Shown: positions 26,835 to 35,645 of the stretch, piece after piece
Position numbering within the stretch: position 1 is the stretch's first letter
Layout: each line of letters begins with the position of its first letter
Origin: Bacteroidota bacterium
GTDB lineage: Bacteria; Bacteroidota; Bacteroidia; AKYH767-A; OLB10
Direction: 5' to 3'
DNA length: 64,000 nt
Assembly (NCBI GenBank): GCA_018268195.1
Contig: JAFDWZ010000010.1
Span: forward strand, 1-64,000
Translations under genes and position numbers: made by a program
Notes under the pieces: model-generated
The model's input: only the letters and a program-made list of their open reading frames with translations
Told to the model about the DNA's origin: nothing
Databases searched by the model: none

Positions 26835-27965
26835 TTAGTTCGCTTTGAATCGAATCCAGCCTTTACGGTAAAAAATATACAGCTGAATAATTACAATCAG
26901 TATCATTACTACAATAACGCCAATATATCCATAAGGAGAATAGAGTTCAGGCATATTCAAAGGTAATTTTTCTCCGGTTTGAGCATCGGTGTTTTGAAAG
27001 TTCATTCCATATAGCCCAACAATGAAAGTCAGTGGGATGAATATGGTTGAAATAATGGTAAGAACTTTCATAACCTGGTTTAACCGGTTACTCACTCCCG
27101 AAAGATAAACATCCATTAAGCTGCTTGTTACTTCTTTATAACTTTCAACGATATCTAGAATCTGAATACAATGATCATAGGAATCACGGAAATAAACCTT
27201 GGTGTCTTCATGTATTTCATTAAAACTTGAACGGATGACATCATTTATTTTATCACGCTCCGGCCAAATAGCTCGTTTGAAAACAATCAGTTCGCGTTTA
27301 ATCTGTAGGATTCTGTTAATCGAATCGTTGGAAGGGTTTGAAAGTAGTTCTTCTTCCAGAATATCTAACTTATTACCTATTTCTTCTAATGCAGGATAAT
27401 AAAAATCAACAACGGCATCCATGAGAGCATAAGCCAGATAATCGCATTTTAATGTCCTCATGGCTCCTTTACTGTTGCGTAATCTTACTCTTACAGGTTC
27501 TAAAAAGTCTTGTCTTTTTTCCTGAATGGTTATCACAAAGTTGGAGCCAAGCATCAGGCTTAGTTGGTCATTTAACAGTTCACCGTTATTCATGCATAGC
27601 ATACGACTTGTAAAATACAGATGCCCTTCGTATTCGTCCAGTTTAGGTCGCTGGTACACATTAAAAACATCTTCCATTTCAAGTTTGTGGAAATGAAAGA
27701 TGGTTGCTATTTTTTCAAAAAAATCTCTGTTGCCAAAGCCGCTGATGTGTAACCAAAAAATTTTGCCGTTGAGTGAAGCATAAATATTTTCAATATCTTC
27801 AATTGTGCATTCTTGTTTTTCGATACAAGTTTCGGCATCATATACAAAGGCATGGGCAACCGGAGGTAAAGCATCATTGGGAATGCTGAAACTTCCTGGA
27901 AACGAGCCGGGCTGCGTGCTTTTCTTTCTACTTAGTTTTACGCTTAAACGCCTGTGTTTCGCCAT
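26835..27965 (-). CDS. corA: CorA-type magnesium/cobalt transporter
   Basis: A 376-residue inner-membrane channel of the CorA/MIT family that takes up Mg2+ and other divalent cations as a pentamer. The large cytoplasmic N-terminal domain is followed by two C-terminal helices; the selectivity motif GMN is present at about residue 319 (YGMNFQN) at the end of TM1. The protein ends in a basic tail. The gene is upstream of priA in one transcription unit and divergent from the methyltransferase. Confidence 0.95.
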   Translation of the reverse strand: MAKHRRLSVKLSRKKSTQPGSFPGSFSIPNDALPPVAHAFVYDAETCIEKQECTIEDIENIYASLNGKIFWLHISGFGNRDFFEKIATIFHFHKLEMEDVFNVYQRPKLDEYEGHLYFTSRMLCMNNGELLNDQLSLMLGSNFVITIQEKRQDFLEPVRVRLRNSKGAMRTLKCDYLAYALMDAVVDFYYPALEEIGNKLDILEEELLSNPSNDSINRILQIKRELIVFKRAIWPERDKINDVIRSSFNEIHEDTKVYFRDSYDHCIQILDIVESYKEVTSSLMDVYLSGVSNRLNQVMKVLTIISTIFIPLTFIVGLYGMNFQNTDAQTGEKLPLNMPELYSPYGYIGVIVVMILIVIIQLYIFYRKGWIRFKAN

Positions 27966-27990
27966 TACTTTGTTTTACTTTTATAAGTGT

Positions 27991-27998
27991 CAAAAATA
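27991..27998 (-). promoter_or_regulatory. Candidate -7 element (TATTTTTG) of corA-priA
   Basis: TATTTTTG on the minus strand lies 25 bases upstream of the corA ATG. It is only 4 bases from the opposing element at 28003, so the two promoters overlap. Confidence 0.45.
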
Positions 27999-28002
27999 GC
28001 GA

Positions 28003-28010
28003 TAAATTTG
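28003..28010 (+). promoter_or_regulatory. Candidate -7 element (TAAATTTG) of the methyltransferase gene
   Basis: TAAATTTG lies 17 bases before the ATG at 28028 and overlaps the region used by the divergent corA promoter. Confidence 0.45.
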
Positions 28011-28027
28011 CCAATATTTTTTTTCGT

Positions 28028-28759
28028 ATGAAGGAATGGTTTCAGAGTTGGTTCGATTCTCCTTATTACCATATCTTGTATAAGCACCGTGACGAATCAG
28101 AGGCAGCTCAGTTTATTGATAACCTGCTGCAATACCTGAAGCCTGCAAAGCGTGCAACCATACTGGATATAGCATGTGGAAAGGGTAGGCATAGTATTCA
28201 CCTTGCTAACAAAGGTTTTAGAGTAACTGGGATTGATTTGTCGGAGCAGAATATTCGACATTGCCGTCAATATGAGAATGATAGCCTTGAATTTTATGAA
28301 CATGACATGCGCGAAATATTTCGAACCAACGACTATGATCTGGCTTTGAATTTGTTTACAAGTTTTGGCTATTTCGACCGCGAACACGACAACCTTCGTA
28401 CATTGCGTTCGGCTTCGCTTGCATTAAAGCCTGGAGGAATTTTTATTTTGGACTATTTTAACCCTGAAATGGTTGAGAAAAATCATGCTAAAACTATGCA
28501 TAAAACAATTGATGGCATCAATTTTTCTGTAGTGAAGGAAGCTAAGGACAACAGAATTGAAAAAAAGATTTCATTTCAGGATAACGGTTTGCAGTATGAC
28601 TTTAAAGAGTCTGTTCAATTAATTAGTGAAGCAAAATTCAAAGAGTACTTTGAAGAGACTTCACTCAGCGTTCTCAACATATTGGGCGACTATAACCTGA
28701 ATGCTTACGATCCATTTTCAAGCCCACGATTAATTTTCATAACTCAAAAAAAGAAATAA
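28028..28759 (+). CDS. Class I SAM-dependent methyltransferase
   Basis: A 243-residue methyltransferase with motif I ILDIACGKGRH at residues 45-55 and the acidic residue D70 (VTGIDLS) that binds the ribose of S-adenosylmethionine. The motif IV region is DLALNLFTSFGYF, and post-motif sequence LKPGGIFILDYFN is also typical. The substrate is unknown. It lies one base upstream of the ZIP transporter and is probably co-transcribed with it. Confidence 0.88.
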   Translation: MKEWFQSWFDSPYYHILYKHRDESEAAQFIDNLLQYLKPAKRATILDIACGKGRHSIHLANKGFRVTGIDLSEQNIRHCRQYENDSLEFYEHDMREIFRTNDYDLALNLFTSFGYFDREHDNLRTLRSASLALKPGGIFILDYFNPEMVEKNHAKTMHKTIDGINFSVVKEAKDNRIEKKISFQDNGLQYDFKESVQLISEAKFKEYFEETSLSVLNILGDYNLNAYDPFSSPRLIFITQKKK

Positions 28760-28760
28760 G

Positions 28761-29450
28761 GTGGGAGCGTTTATCATTTTGTTTGCAGTGATATTTGGCG
28801 GAGGATTGCTTTACTTCCTTTTCAATAAAAGGAATGACTCCGTTCTAAAATTGTCATTGTCTTTTTCAGGTGCTTATTTGCTGGGTATCACAGTTACACA
28901 TCTTATTCCCGAAGTTTATTCCTCCAACTCCGGTCATATAGGAGTTTTTATTCTTGCAGGATTTATTTTTCAGATTTTGTTGGAGTTTTTTTCAGAGGGA
29001 ATTGAACACGGACATATCCATGTACATAAAAAACATTCAGGAGTATTTCCGTTCACCATGATGTTCAGCCTCTGTGTTCACTCCTTTTTTGAAGGAATTC
29101 CTATGGCCGATGTAGCACAAAGGCAATCACTCATGATGGGTATAGCAATGCATCATGTGCCCGTAGCTTTTGCATTAATGAGCATGCTCCTGCAGTCAGG
29201 AGTCAACAGGAAATGGGCTTTGTTTTCTCTGTTTTTGTTTGCAGTTATGTCTCCCATTGGAGCATTCACGGGAATTTATCTGGGCGATTGGCTTCAGAAT
29301 GGGTTATTCGAAAAGGTTATGGCTGTAGTCATAGGCATATTTTTACATATCAGTACCACTATTTTATTTGAATCCGACAGCGACCACCGTTTCAATATTA
29401 TTAAACTGATAATTATTTTAGGGGGTGCGGGCCTGTCGCTGATGGTATAA
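28761..29450 (+). CDS. ZIP-family metal transporter
   Basis: A 229-residue polytopic protein with seven to eight helices. The His-rich loop HGHIHVHKK follows helix 3, and the metal-site helices carry HSFFEG and MHHVPVAF, which correspond to the HNxxDG and HExPHE sites of ZIP transporters. It should move zinc or a related divalent metal into the cytoplasm. The start is GTG at 28761, one base after the methyltransferase stop. A strong hairpin terminator follows directly. Confidence 0.88.
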   Translation: MGAFIILFAVIFGGGLLYFLFNKRNDSVLKLSLSFSGAYLLGITVTHLIPEVYSSNSGHIGVFILAGFIFQILLEFFSEGIEHGHIHVHKKHSGVFPFTMMFSLCVHSFFEGIPMADVAQRQSLMMGIAMHHVPVAFALMSMLLQSGVNRKWALFSLFLFAVMSPIGAFTGIYLGDWLQNGLFEKVMAVVIGIFLHISTTILFESDSDHRFNIIKLIIILGGAGLSLMV

Positions 29451-29480
29451 AAAAAACCTTCGGCTTCCCGAAGGTTTTTT
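29451..29480. terminator. Bidirectional rho-independent terminator
   Basis: AAAAAACCTTCGG (29451-29463) and CCGAAGGTTTTTT (29468-29480) form a perfect stem around CTTC. It ends both the ZIP gene and the convergent hsp20 gene. Confidence 0.95.
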
Positions 29481-29502
29481 ACTCTAAAATCAATCAAACT
29501 AA

Positions 29503-29952
29503 TTACACAATTTTTATTTCGCGTGCAGGTTTCGGTCTTGCTTCTTCTTTTTTAGGAATTACAAGAGTCATTACACCATTCTCATAAGAAGCTGCAATTT
29601 TTTCGTTATCGGCAACCTCGGGCAAAGTGAATGAACGGCTGAAACTGGCGTACGAAAACTCCTTACGGGTGTACTTTTCATTATTTTCAGTTTGCTCTGC
29701 ACTTTTTTCTGCACTGATGCTTAAAACATCATTTTCGAGATTGATTTTGAAATCATCTTTTTTCAATCCGGGAGCAGCAATTTCTAATTTGAACTGATGG
29801 TCTGACTCCTTAATGTTTACAGATGGATTAAAAGACTTTGATGCGTTGTTGTTAATTACTCCTTCAAAGAAGTCATTGAACAAATCGCTGAAATGTTGTG
29901 AGCGGTCCATCATACGTGATGCCGGTTCGTTTTTAAATTTGATGAGTGTCAT
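29503..29952 (-). CDS. Hsp20/alpha-crystallin small heat-shock protein
   Basis: A 149-residue small heat-shock protein that holds unfolded proteins as an oligomeric chaperone. The alpha-crystallin domain spans about residues 40-135, with the core motif FKLEIAAPGLKKDDFKI and the conserved ENGVMTLVIPKKE near the end; the C-terminal tail contains an I-x-I/V type REIKIV motif. The 285-base stretch upstream shows no clear TAnnTTTG or CIRCE-like inverted repeat. Confidence 0.95.
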   Translation of the reverse strand: MTLIKFKNEPASRMMDRSQHFSDLFNDFFEGVINNNASKSFNPSVNIKESDHQFKLEIAAPGLKKDDFKINLENDVLSISAEKSAEQTENNEKYTRKEFSYASFSRSFTLPEVADNEKIAASYENGVMTLVIPKKEEARPKPAREIKIV

Positions 29953-30214
29953 GTTTTTTAATTTTTAAATTGTTAAACCTGACTAATAGCAATCAATTAT
30001 AGTTCCAATGGTTTTTTTATGTCAAAATGTAAGATTGAGCTGTTCGCAAACGTCAAATTGACCTCTGCCCGGCTTTTAATAAGACATTCTTTCTTTTTTT
30101 AGTTTCTCCATGTGTGTGCAACATAACTCCTTTACCTTTCGTTTATAAGTTTTTGGATGAGTTATGATGTTTATTAAATTTATAAATTCGTCCAAAATTC
30201 ATTATTAAAAGTCT
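29953..30214. other. Intergenic region between hsp20 and the small secreted protein
   Basis: About 260 AT-rich bases between divergent genes. I see no open reading frame, RNA or clear inverted repeat here. Regulatory sites for the heat-shock gene may lie in it, but none is recognisable. Confidence 0.5.
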
Positions 30215-30222
30215 TAAATTTG
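30215..30222 (+). promoter_or_regulatory. Candidate -7 element (TAAATTTG)
   Basis: TAAATTTG lies 15 bases before the ATG at 30238 of the small Thr/Glu-rich exported protein. Confidence 0.45.
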
Positions 30223-30237
30223 GAAAAAATAAAAACA

Positions 30238-30522
30238 ATGAAAAAGTTAGTTTATTCTGCTTTAATCGTTTGTGGTTTCATGGTTATACATGTTTCAGCA
30301 TCAGCTCAAACTACAAAAAAAGAAACCACTACACCTGAGGTTGAACAATCAGCCACCACAACTGAAAATGCTGACGGAACTGAAGTTGCCGAACCGGATT
30401 CAACAGCAGCAGAAACAGGTACACCCGCTACCTCTACCGATAATGAAAAACCTGCTATACGACACAGGCTTTATTCAGGAAGACAGAGAGGAAACAATGT
30501 GATTTATGACCCTAAAAACTAA
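30238..30522 (+). CDS. Small exported Thr/Glu-rich protein of unknown function
   Basis: A 94-residue protein: a signal peptide (MKKLVYSALIVCGFM, cut after ASA-QT near residue 24), then a low-complexity acidic Thr/Glu/Ala region, and a short basic tail with RHRLYSGRQRG. ATG at 30238 fits; the TTG at 30220 lies inside the promoter element. No family recognised. The next gene in the same direction is also a small exported protein. Confidence 0.65.
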   Translation: MKKLVYSALIVCGFMVIHVSASAQTTKKETTTPEVEQSATTTENADGTEVAEPDSTAAETGTPATSTDNEKPAIRHRLYSGRQRGNNVIYDPKN

Positions 30523-30580
30523 AACTATTGGTTTTTAGAGAAGCGTTTTATATTTTTATCAAAAAAATAATCTAAAAATT

Positions 30581-31054
30581 ATGAATAGAAAAGTTATCGC
30601 ATTTATTGCATTATTGTTTACAATTTCAGTTTCAAGCGTTGTAGCTCAGCAGTTGCAGAAGGCAGAAAACGCAGGAGGTTTTTTTGTCCGTAATGGAGCG
30701 GTGTATTACATCAAAGGCGACCATGTTAATTTTCTTACATCAAATCAAGAACTCGACAGTGGTTTAAAGATTGACCAACGGGGAGTTATTACATATACCA
30801 ACGGGCAAACAGCACAGTTAAATAAAGGTGAACTACTTACTTTTGATGGGCTGCTAAAACCAAATGCAGTGGAAGAGCATTTCGAGATAAAAGATGGCCT
30901 GTTGAATATTGTAACAAACCATATTTATACTCCTATAGAAAAAGCTATAAAACTTGAAAACGGAGTTGCCATTGACGAAAACGGAACAACAACAACCGGT
31001 ATCAGGCTGCTTAGCGGTCAAAAAATGAACCTTCTGGGTGAGATAATTAAATAA
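30581..31054 (+). CDS. Small exported protein, possibly DUF6799-like
   Basis: A 157-residue protein with a signal peptide (cut after VVA-QQ near residue 23). The mature part has repeated short units built as GAVYYIKGDHVNFL, IDQRGVITYTNGQTAQLNKGE and VAIDENGTTTTGIRLLSGQKM, like proteins annotated with DUF6799, a tentative assignment from memory. Function unknown. A strong terminator follows 27 bases after the stop. Confidence 0.72.
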   Translation: MNRKVIAFIALLFTISVSSVVAQQLQKAENAGGFFVRNGAVYYIKGDHVNFLTSNQELDSGLKIDQRGVITYTNGQTAQLNKGELLTFDGLLKPNAVEEHFEIKDGLLNIVTNHIYTPIEKAIKLENGVAIDENGTTTTGIRLLSGQKMNLLGEIIK

Positions 31055-31081
31055 AGTAAAAAGTTTAAAAATAATACCAAG

Positions 31082-31103
31082 GCCGGCCATAGCCGGCTTT
31101 TTT
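31082..31103 (+). terminator. Rho-independent terminator
   Basis: GCCGGC (31082-31087) pairs with GCCGGC (31092-31097) around CATA, followed by six T or more. It ends the transcript of the small exported protein at 30581. Confidence 0.9.
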
Positions 31104-31137
31104 ATTTCTTATCTTTATCATGTAAAAATTTCCGGTT

Positions 31138-31944
31138 ATGTATTCCAGTATTGATCAGTTGGGATTTGCCATAAACCTGGAACGAGCACCCGAGCGAATC
31201 ATTTCATTAGTTCCTTCGCAAACCGAATTGCTTGCTGACCTTGGCTTGAGTTCACGTATTGCAGGTATTACCCGTTTCTGCATTTATCCTCCCGAAGTTC
31301 ATATTTCTGTGCCGAGGGTAGGAGGTACCAAATCAGTAGATTTATCACGTATTGAAGCTATAAACCCTGATTTAATTATTGCCAATAAAGAAGAAAATAC
31401 CAAAGAAGCCATTGACACACTTCGGCAGAAGTATAAGGTTTGGGTTAGCGATATCAATAATCTGGATGAAGCGCGAGACATGATTTTTAACATCGGAAGA
31501 CTGACAGATACCAATGATACAGCATTAAAAATAATTGCAGATATAAGCAGCAGATTTGAAAAATTGGAATCAGAAACGGTTAAATGTAAGTCGTTGCGGG
31601 CACTTTATCTTATATGGCGAAGGCCATACATGGCAGTAGCAGGCAATACATTTATACACGATATGATGTCGCGTTGCGGTTTCGACAATGTGTTGTATTA
31701 TCAATCAAGATATCCTGAACTTTCAGCTGAACAAATCAGGAAACTGAACCCCGAAGTCATTCTCTTATCATCAGAACCTTATCCATTCAGTCGGAAACAT
31801 ATCAGTGAGTTTAAAGAAATTTGTCCTCATGCACGGATAAAATTGGTGGATGGCGAATATTTTTCGTGGTATGGAAGCAGAATGCGTTTAGCATCAGATT
31901 ATTTTTCGGAGTTGCATCATGAGGTTTTTAATGCCTCAGAATGA
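31138..31944 (+). CDS. BtuF-like helical-backbone metal/cobalamin-binding protein without signal peptide
   Basis: A 268-residue protein of the class III periplasmic-binding fold (BtuF/FepB type), which normally delivers cobalamin, haem or iron-siderophore to an ABC importer. The family pattern is clear: RIISLVPSQTELLADLGL at the start, GGTKSVDLSRIEAINPDLIIAN, a long backbone helix and a C-terminal NPEVILLSSEPYPF region. The N terminus MYSSIDQLGFAINL has no signal peptide or lipobox, so as read the protein stays in the cytoplasm. No upstream start restores one: stop codons and the terminator lie close. There is no ABC transporter nearby and no cobalamin riboswitch in the short leader. Confidence 0.85.
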   Translation: MYSSIDQLGFAINLERAPERIISLVPSQTELLADLGLSSRIAGITRFCIYPPEVHISVPRVGGTKSVDLSRIEAINPDLIIANKEENTKEAIDTLRQKYKVWVSDINNLDEARDMIFNIGRLTDTNDTALKIIADISSRFEKLESETVKCKSLRALYLIWRRPYMAVAGNTFIHDMMSRCGFDNVLYYQSRYPELSAEQIRKLNPEVILLSSEPYPFSRKHISEFKEICPHARIKLVDGEYFSWYGSRMRLASDYFSELHHEVFNASE

Positions 31945-31952
31945 TATTTTTG
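31945..31952 (+). promoter_or_regulatory. Candidate -7 element (TATTTTTG) of the patatin gene
   Basis: TATTTTTG ends 7 bases before the ATG at 31960. Initiation at the usual distance would give an mRNA that is nearly leaderless. It overlaps the end of the BtuF-like gene. Confidence 0.45.
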
Positions 31953-31959
31953 CACAGTT

Positions 31960-34245
31960 ATGTTCAGATTTAATAGCACTGTTTTTTTTCTTTTAATATT
32001 ACTTTCGGGTTTTGCAAACGCGCAAAAAGTAGGCCTCGTACTCAGTGGAGGCGGAGCGCGAGGTTTTGCTCACATAGGAGTAATAAAAGCACTGGAGGAG
32101 AATGGTATTCCAATTGATTATGTCACCGGCACATCTGCAGGAGCACTGGTAGGTGGTTTGTATGTTTCGGGCGACAGCCCCGAGCAGATGGAAAACATTG
32201 TAAAAAGTGATGATTTTAAAGATTGGGCAACAGGAAACCTCAGCGAAGACCTGAATTATTATTTTAAAGAAAAAAAATGGGATGCATCATGGGTAACGGT
32301 TAGGTTGAGTTATGACTCTACGCTGCACATGTTTTTAAACGGCTCTATCATCAATAGTGCGCAGGTTGATTTTTCTCTCATGGCAAATCATTCAGCTGCA
32401 AGTGCAAGTGCCGGTTATGACTTCAATGATTTGTTTGTGCCCTTTCGATGTGTTGCCGCTGACATTAAGCATAAGCATCAAGTGGTTTTTAACTGTGGCG
32501 ACCTCGGTCAGGCTATTCGCTCTTCTATTGCCTATCCATTATATCTCTCACCTATGACTGCAGATAATCAGCTCTTATATGATGGTGGTATTTATAATAA
32601 TTTCCCTTCTGATGTCATGCTTACTGATTTTAATCCTGATATTATGATAGGGGTAAGTGTGTCGCAAGGGCAGGATGTTCCATACGAAGAAAATATGTTC
32701 TCTCAACTAAGGAACATGATAGTTCAGTCGCAGCATGTAGTATTGCCGGGCGCTGAAGATATATTGATTCAACCCAACGTATCAGACATTGGCGTATTTG
32801 ATTTTAAAAATATTGAAGCACTTATTGATAGTGGTTATAAAGCTGCCATGGAAAAAATGGATCAGATAAAAAGTGCAATAACAAGACGTGTAAGCGCAAT
32901 AGAAATCAATGAACGGAGACTTGAATTTATAAGAAAATGTCCGCCTCTGATAATTGACAGTATAATTGTTACAGGTGTAAGTGCTTCAGAAGCACAATAC
33001 ATCCTTACCATTTTAAATCCATTGAAGCAGCCGCTGCAATTGCGACAGCTGAAGTTTCGTTATTTCAGGCTTATGGCTGATGAAAATATCAGATATGCAT
33101 TTCCAAAACTGGTTTATGATCCCTCTAAGAAAATGTACGACCTCGAGATTTATGTCAAACCGGAGTCCAATCTGCGAGTGGATGTAGGAGGGAATTTTTC
33201 ATCGCGACCAATCAGTGAAGGTTTTATAGGATTCCGCTACAATATTCTTGGAAGGCAAAGCCTTGGAATAAAAGGTAATGTATATTTCGGGAAACTTTAT
33301 AATTCAGGACAGGCACGATTACGGTTAGACATTCCCGGTGCTGTTGATTTTTACATTGAACCTAATGCCACCGTCAACAGAATGGATTATTACAAAAGCA
33401 GCAATGCATTTACCGAAGATGTAAGACCTGCGTACTTACTGAAGACGGATAAATCTGTAGGTGTTGATTTTGGTGTGCCTGCCAGAAATAAAGGGATAGT
33501 CGCAATAGGAGTCGCATTATTTTCTTCTAAAGATAAATATTACCAAACCCGCAGTTTTACCAGAAATGATGAAGCTGATGAAACAAGATTGGAAGGCTTA
33601 ACATCTTTTCTCAGTTTTGAAAGAAACACTTTAAACAGACGAATGTATGCCACCAAAGGCTCATACATGCTTATTAAAACACGATATGTAAATGGTACGG
33701 AACTTACTATTCCGGGAACACTTAATACGGATACTTTTAATTTAAAGAGCCCAAAGGAATGGTGGCAGGTAAAACTTGTTTATGATAATTATTTCGCAAG
33801 ATCAGGCTCTTTTCGTTTTGGGTTTTATGCTGAAACTAATTTTTCAAATCAACCGTTTTCGCAGAATTTTACAGCAACTACTTTGCAAGCTCCCGGTTTT
33901 TTTCCCACTCAGGAAAGTAAAACTCTCTTTCTCTCAAATTTTCATGCGCATAATTATTTCGGAACTGGCATAAAAACTATCTACAGCCTTCGCTCAAATA
34001 TTGATTTCAGACTGGAAGGATACGTCTTCCAACCTTTTCAGGAAATTATTGATAATGGTTATGGAAAGGCGAAATATGCTGATGCGTTATCATCACGATA
34101 TTATATTGCAAGCCTGTCGGGAGTATATCACAGCCCGGTAGGTCCTTTTGCCATCACGCTGAATTATTACGATAGAAAATCAAACTCTTTTACATTGTTA
34201 TTTCATTTCGGATATATTCTGTTCAACAATTCAGCTCTTGATTGA
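31960..34245 (+). CDS. Patatin-like phospholipase fused to an outer-membrane beta-barrel (PlpD/type Vd-like)
   Basis: A 761-residue exported protein. The signal peptide ends near ANA-Q (residue 21). Residues 23-330 are a patatin domain with the oxyanion motif GGGARG (30-35), nucleophile S59 in GTSAG and catalytic D208 in DGG. Residues about 330-405 look like a POTRA-type domain. Residues about 405-761 are beta-strand-rich and resemble the Omp85/surface-antigen barrel (RLRLDIPG, GSYMLIKTRY). This order matches type Vd autotransporters such as PlpD, where the lipase is displayed or released through its own barrel. The substrate is probably phospholipid. The glycosyltransferase gene follows 17 bases later. 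Confidence 0.9.
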   Translation: MFRFNSTVFFLLILLSGFANAQKVGLVLSGGGARGFAHIGVIKALEENGIPIDYVTGTSAGALVGGLYVSGDSPEQMENIVKSDDFKDWATGNLSEDLNYYFKEKKWDASWVTVRLSYDSTLHMFLNGSIINSAQVDFSLMANHSAASASAGYDFNDLFVPFRCVAADIKHKHQVVFNCGDLGQAIRSSIAYPLYLSPMTADNQLLYDGGIYNNFPSDVMLTDFNPDIMIGVSVSQGQDVPYEENMFSQLRNMIVQSQHVVLPGAEDILIQPNVSDIGVFDFKNIEALIDSGYKAAMEKMDQIKSAITRRVSAIEINERRLEFIRKCPPLIIDSIIVTGVSASEAQYILTILNPLKQPLQLRQLKFRYFRLMADENIRYAFPKLVYDPSKKMYDLEIYVKPESNLRVDVGGNFSSRPISEGFIGFRYNILGRQSLGIKGNVYFGKLYNSGQARLRLDIPGAVDFYIEPNATVNRMDYYKSSNAFTEDVRPAYLLKTDKSVGVDFGVPARNKGIVAIGVALFSSKDKYYQTRSFTRNDEADETRLEGLTSFLSFERNTLNRRMYATKGSYMLIKTRYVNGTELTIPGTLNTDTFNLKSPKEWWQVKLVYDNYFARSGSFRFGFYAETNFSNQPFSQNFTATTLQAPGFFPTQESKTLFLSNFHAHNYFGTGIKTIYSLRSNIDFRLEGYVFQPFQEIIDNGYGKAKYADALSSRYYIASLSGVYHSPVGPFAITLNYYDRKSNSFTLLFHFGYILFNNSALD

Positions 34246-34262
34246 TATGTTTAATGTGAGTT

Positions 34263-35330
34263 ATGCCTAAAAGAGTTATTGTTGCTCCGCTTAACTGGGG
34301 ACTTGGTCATGCAACACGGTGCATTCCGGTTATTACTAATTTTTTGAAACATGGCGCAGAAGTTATCATTGCATCAAATGGAAACAGCTTAACACTTTTG
34401 CAAAAACAGTTTCCTGAATTGCAGTCTTTTCAATTGCCGGGTTTTAATCCATCATATCCTGCACAGGGTAATATGGCAGGAGCTATGTTGCGGCAGCTTC
34501 CTAAATTTATTTTTCAGATAGAAAAAGAGAAGGCAACTATTGCAGGAATCGTAAAGAAAACAAAGGCTGATGTGGTAATTTCTGATAATAGGTATGGAGT
34601 AAGAACATCTGCTGCTAAAAATATTTTCATTTCGCATCAGTTAAATATTCAGGTGCCCGAACAGCTAAAACATTATCATAAACTGATTAACAACTGGCAG
34701 GCAAAATATATCAACCGATTTGATGAATGTTGGGTGCCCGATACAGGAACCGCAAGCAACCTTGCAGGCAACCTAGTAAACACAGACAAAATAAAAATCC
34801 CTCTGTACTTTGCAGGAATTTTATCTCCCAAAAAGCCAACAGAGCGTACTGAAAAAAAATATGATATAGTTATCATACTGTCAGGGCCTGAGCCTCAACG
34901 CTCTATTTTGGAAGGAATACTGATTGAACAACTTTCAGGAAGTAATTTGAACACTCTGATGATACGAGGACGGATTAGCGACCCGCAACAAATGCCTCAA
35001 CGCGGCAATATTGAATTTATTAATTATGCTGACAGCAACAGCATTGCTCAAATTCTGCATAAAGAAACCATTGTAATTGCACGTTCAGGATATTCTACTA
35101 TTATGGACTTGGTGCAAATGAAATGCAAATCCATTTTAATTCCTACACCGGGACAAACCGAGCAGGAATATCTTGCAAAATATTTAAGTAATAAAAATTT
35201 TATTGTTACACAATCACAAAATGAATTCAATCTTTCTGCAGCATTACAGAAAATTGGCACTATTCAGGAAATGACTTTTGATACGGAGGATAGGCTTTCA
35301 CCTCTGGTTGAACGTGTTCTTAAAAACTGA
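34263..35330 (+). CDS. MurG-like glycosyltransferase (GT-B fold) of unknown substrate
   Basis: A 355-residue GT-B type protein. The N-terminal APLNWGLGHATR motif is the Gly-rich loop of this group, and the C-terminal half has a nucleotide-sugar region with ARSGYSTIMDLVQM and PTPGQTEQEYLA, like MurG and the UDP-glycosyltransferases. Such Bacteroidota proteins are usually annotated only as glycosyltransferase. No sugar gene is adjacent. It ends 6 bases before the stop of the convergent 85-residue gene. Confidence 0.83.
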   Translation: MPKRVIVAPLNWGLGHATRCIPVITNFLKHGAEVIIASNGNSLTLLQKQFPELQSFQLPGFNPSYPAQGNMAGAMLRQLPKFIFQIEKEKATIAGIVKKTKADVVISDNRYGVRTSAAKNIFISHQLNIQVPEQLKHYHKLINNWQAKYINRFDECWVPDTGTASNLAGNLVNTDKIKIPLYFAGILSPKKPTERTEKKYDIVIILSGPEPQRSILEGILIEQLSGSNLNTLMIRGRISDPQQMPQRGNIEFINYADSNSIAQILHKETIVIARSGYSTIMDLVQMKCKSILIPTPGQTEQEYLAKYLSNKNFIVTQSQNEFNLSAALQKIGTIQEMTFDTEDRLSPLVERVLKN

Positions 35331-35336
35331 ATTGCA

Positions 35337-35594
35337 TTAGTCAATTGCCAGTTCATAGCGGATGCCGGTAATATCGCTTAGCTCTTTCAGGTAAGAAGAT
35401 AAATCGGATGGCGTAATTTCCTGCTTGTTCAGCACAGCTTCGTAATAACCTTCTGTTGACAACCACAATCCCTCGGGAAGATCAACTTCTTCAGTGTTGT
35501 AAATTATCAGCACCAATTCACCGCTGTCGCTGTCGCGAAGTTCATTGCTGCCACAGGGGAAAGGTTCCGTTGCAATTAAGAGTTGGTTTTCCAT
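35337..35594 (-). CDS. Small acidic protein of unknown function
   Basis: An 85-residue cytoplasmic protein, strongly acidic, with a beta-like first half and a helical end (SSYLKELSDITGI). No family recognised. It lies 51 bases downstream of the NlpC/P60 gene in the same direction. Confidence 0.6.
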   Translation of the reverse strand: MENQLLIATEPFPCGSNELRDSDSGELVLIIYNTEEVDLPEGLWLSTEGYYEAVLNKQEITPSDLSSYLKELSDITGIRYELAID

Positions 35595-35645
35595 TTTTTC
35601 AGAATTTTGAGTAGATAAAAAATAGGGGAGATAAATGAAAAAGAA

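Noticed and set aside
31055-31137. Possible cobalamin riboswitch before the BtuF-like gene
   Set aside because: The gap is only 83 bases, much of it the terminator of the previous gene, and no B12-box-like sequence is seen.
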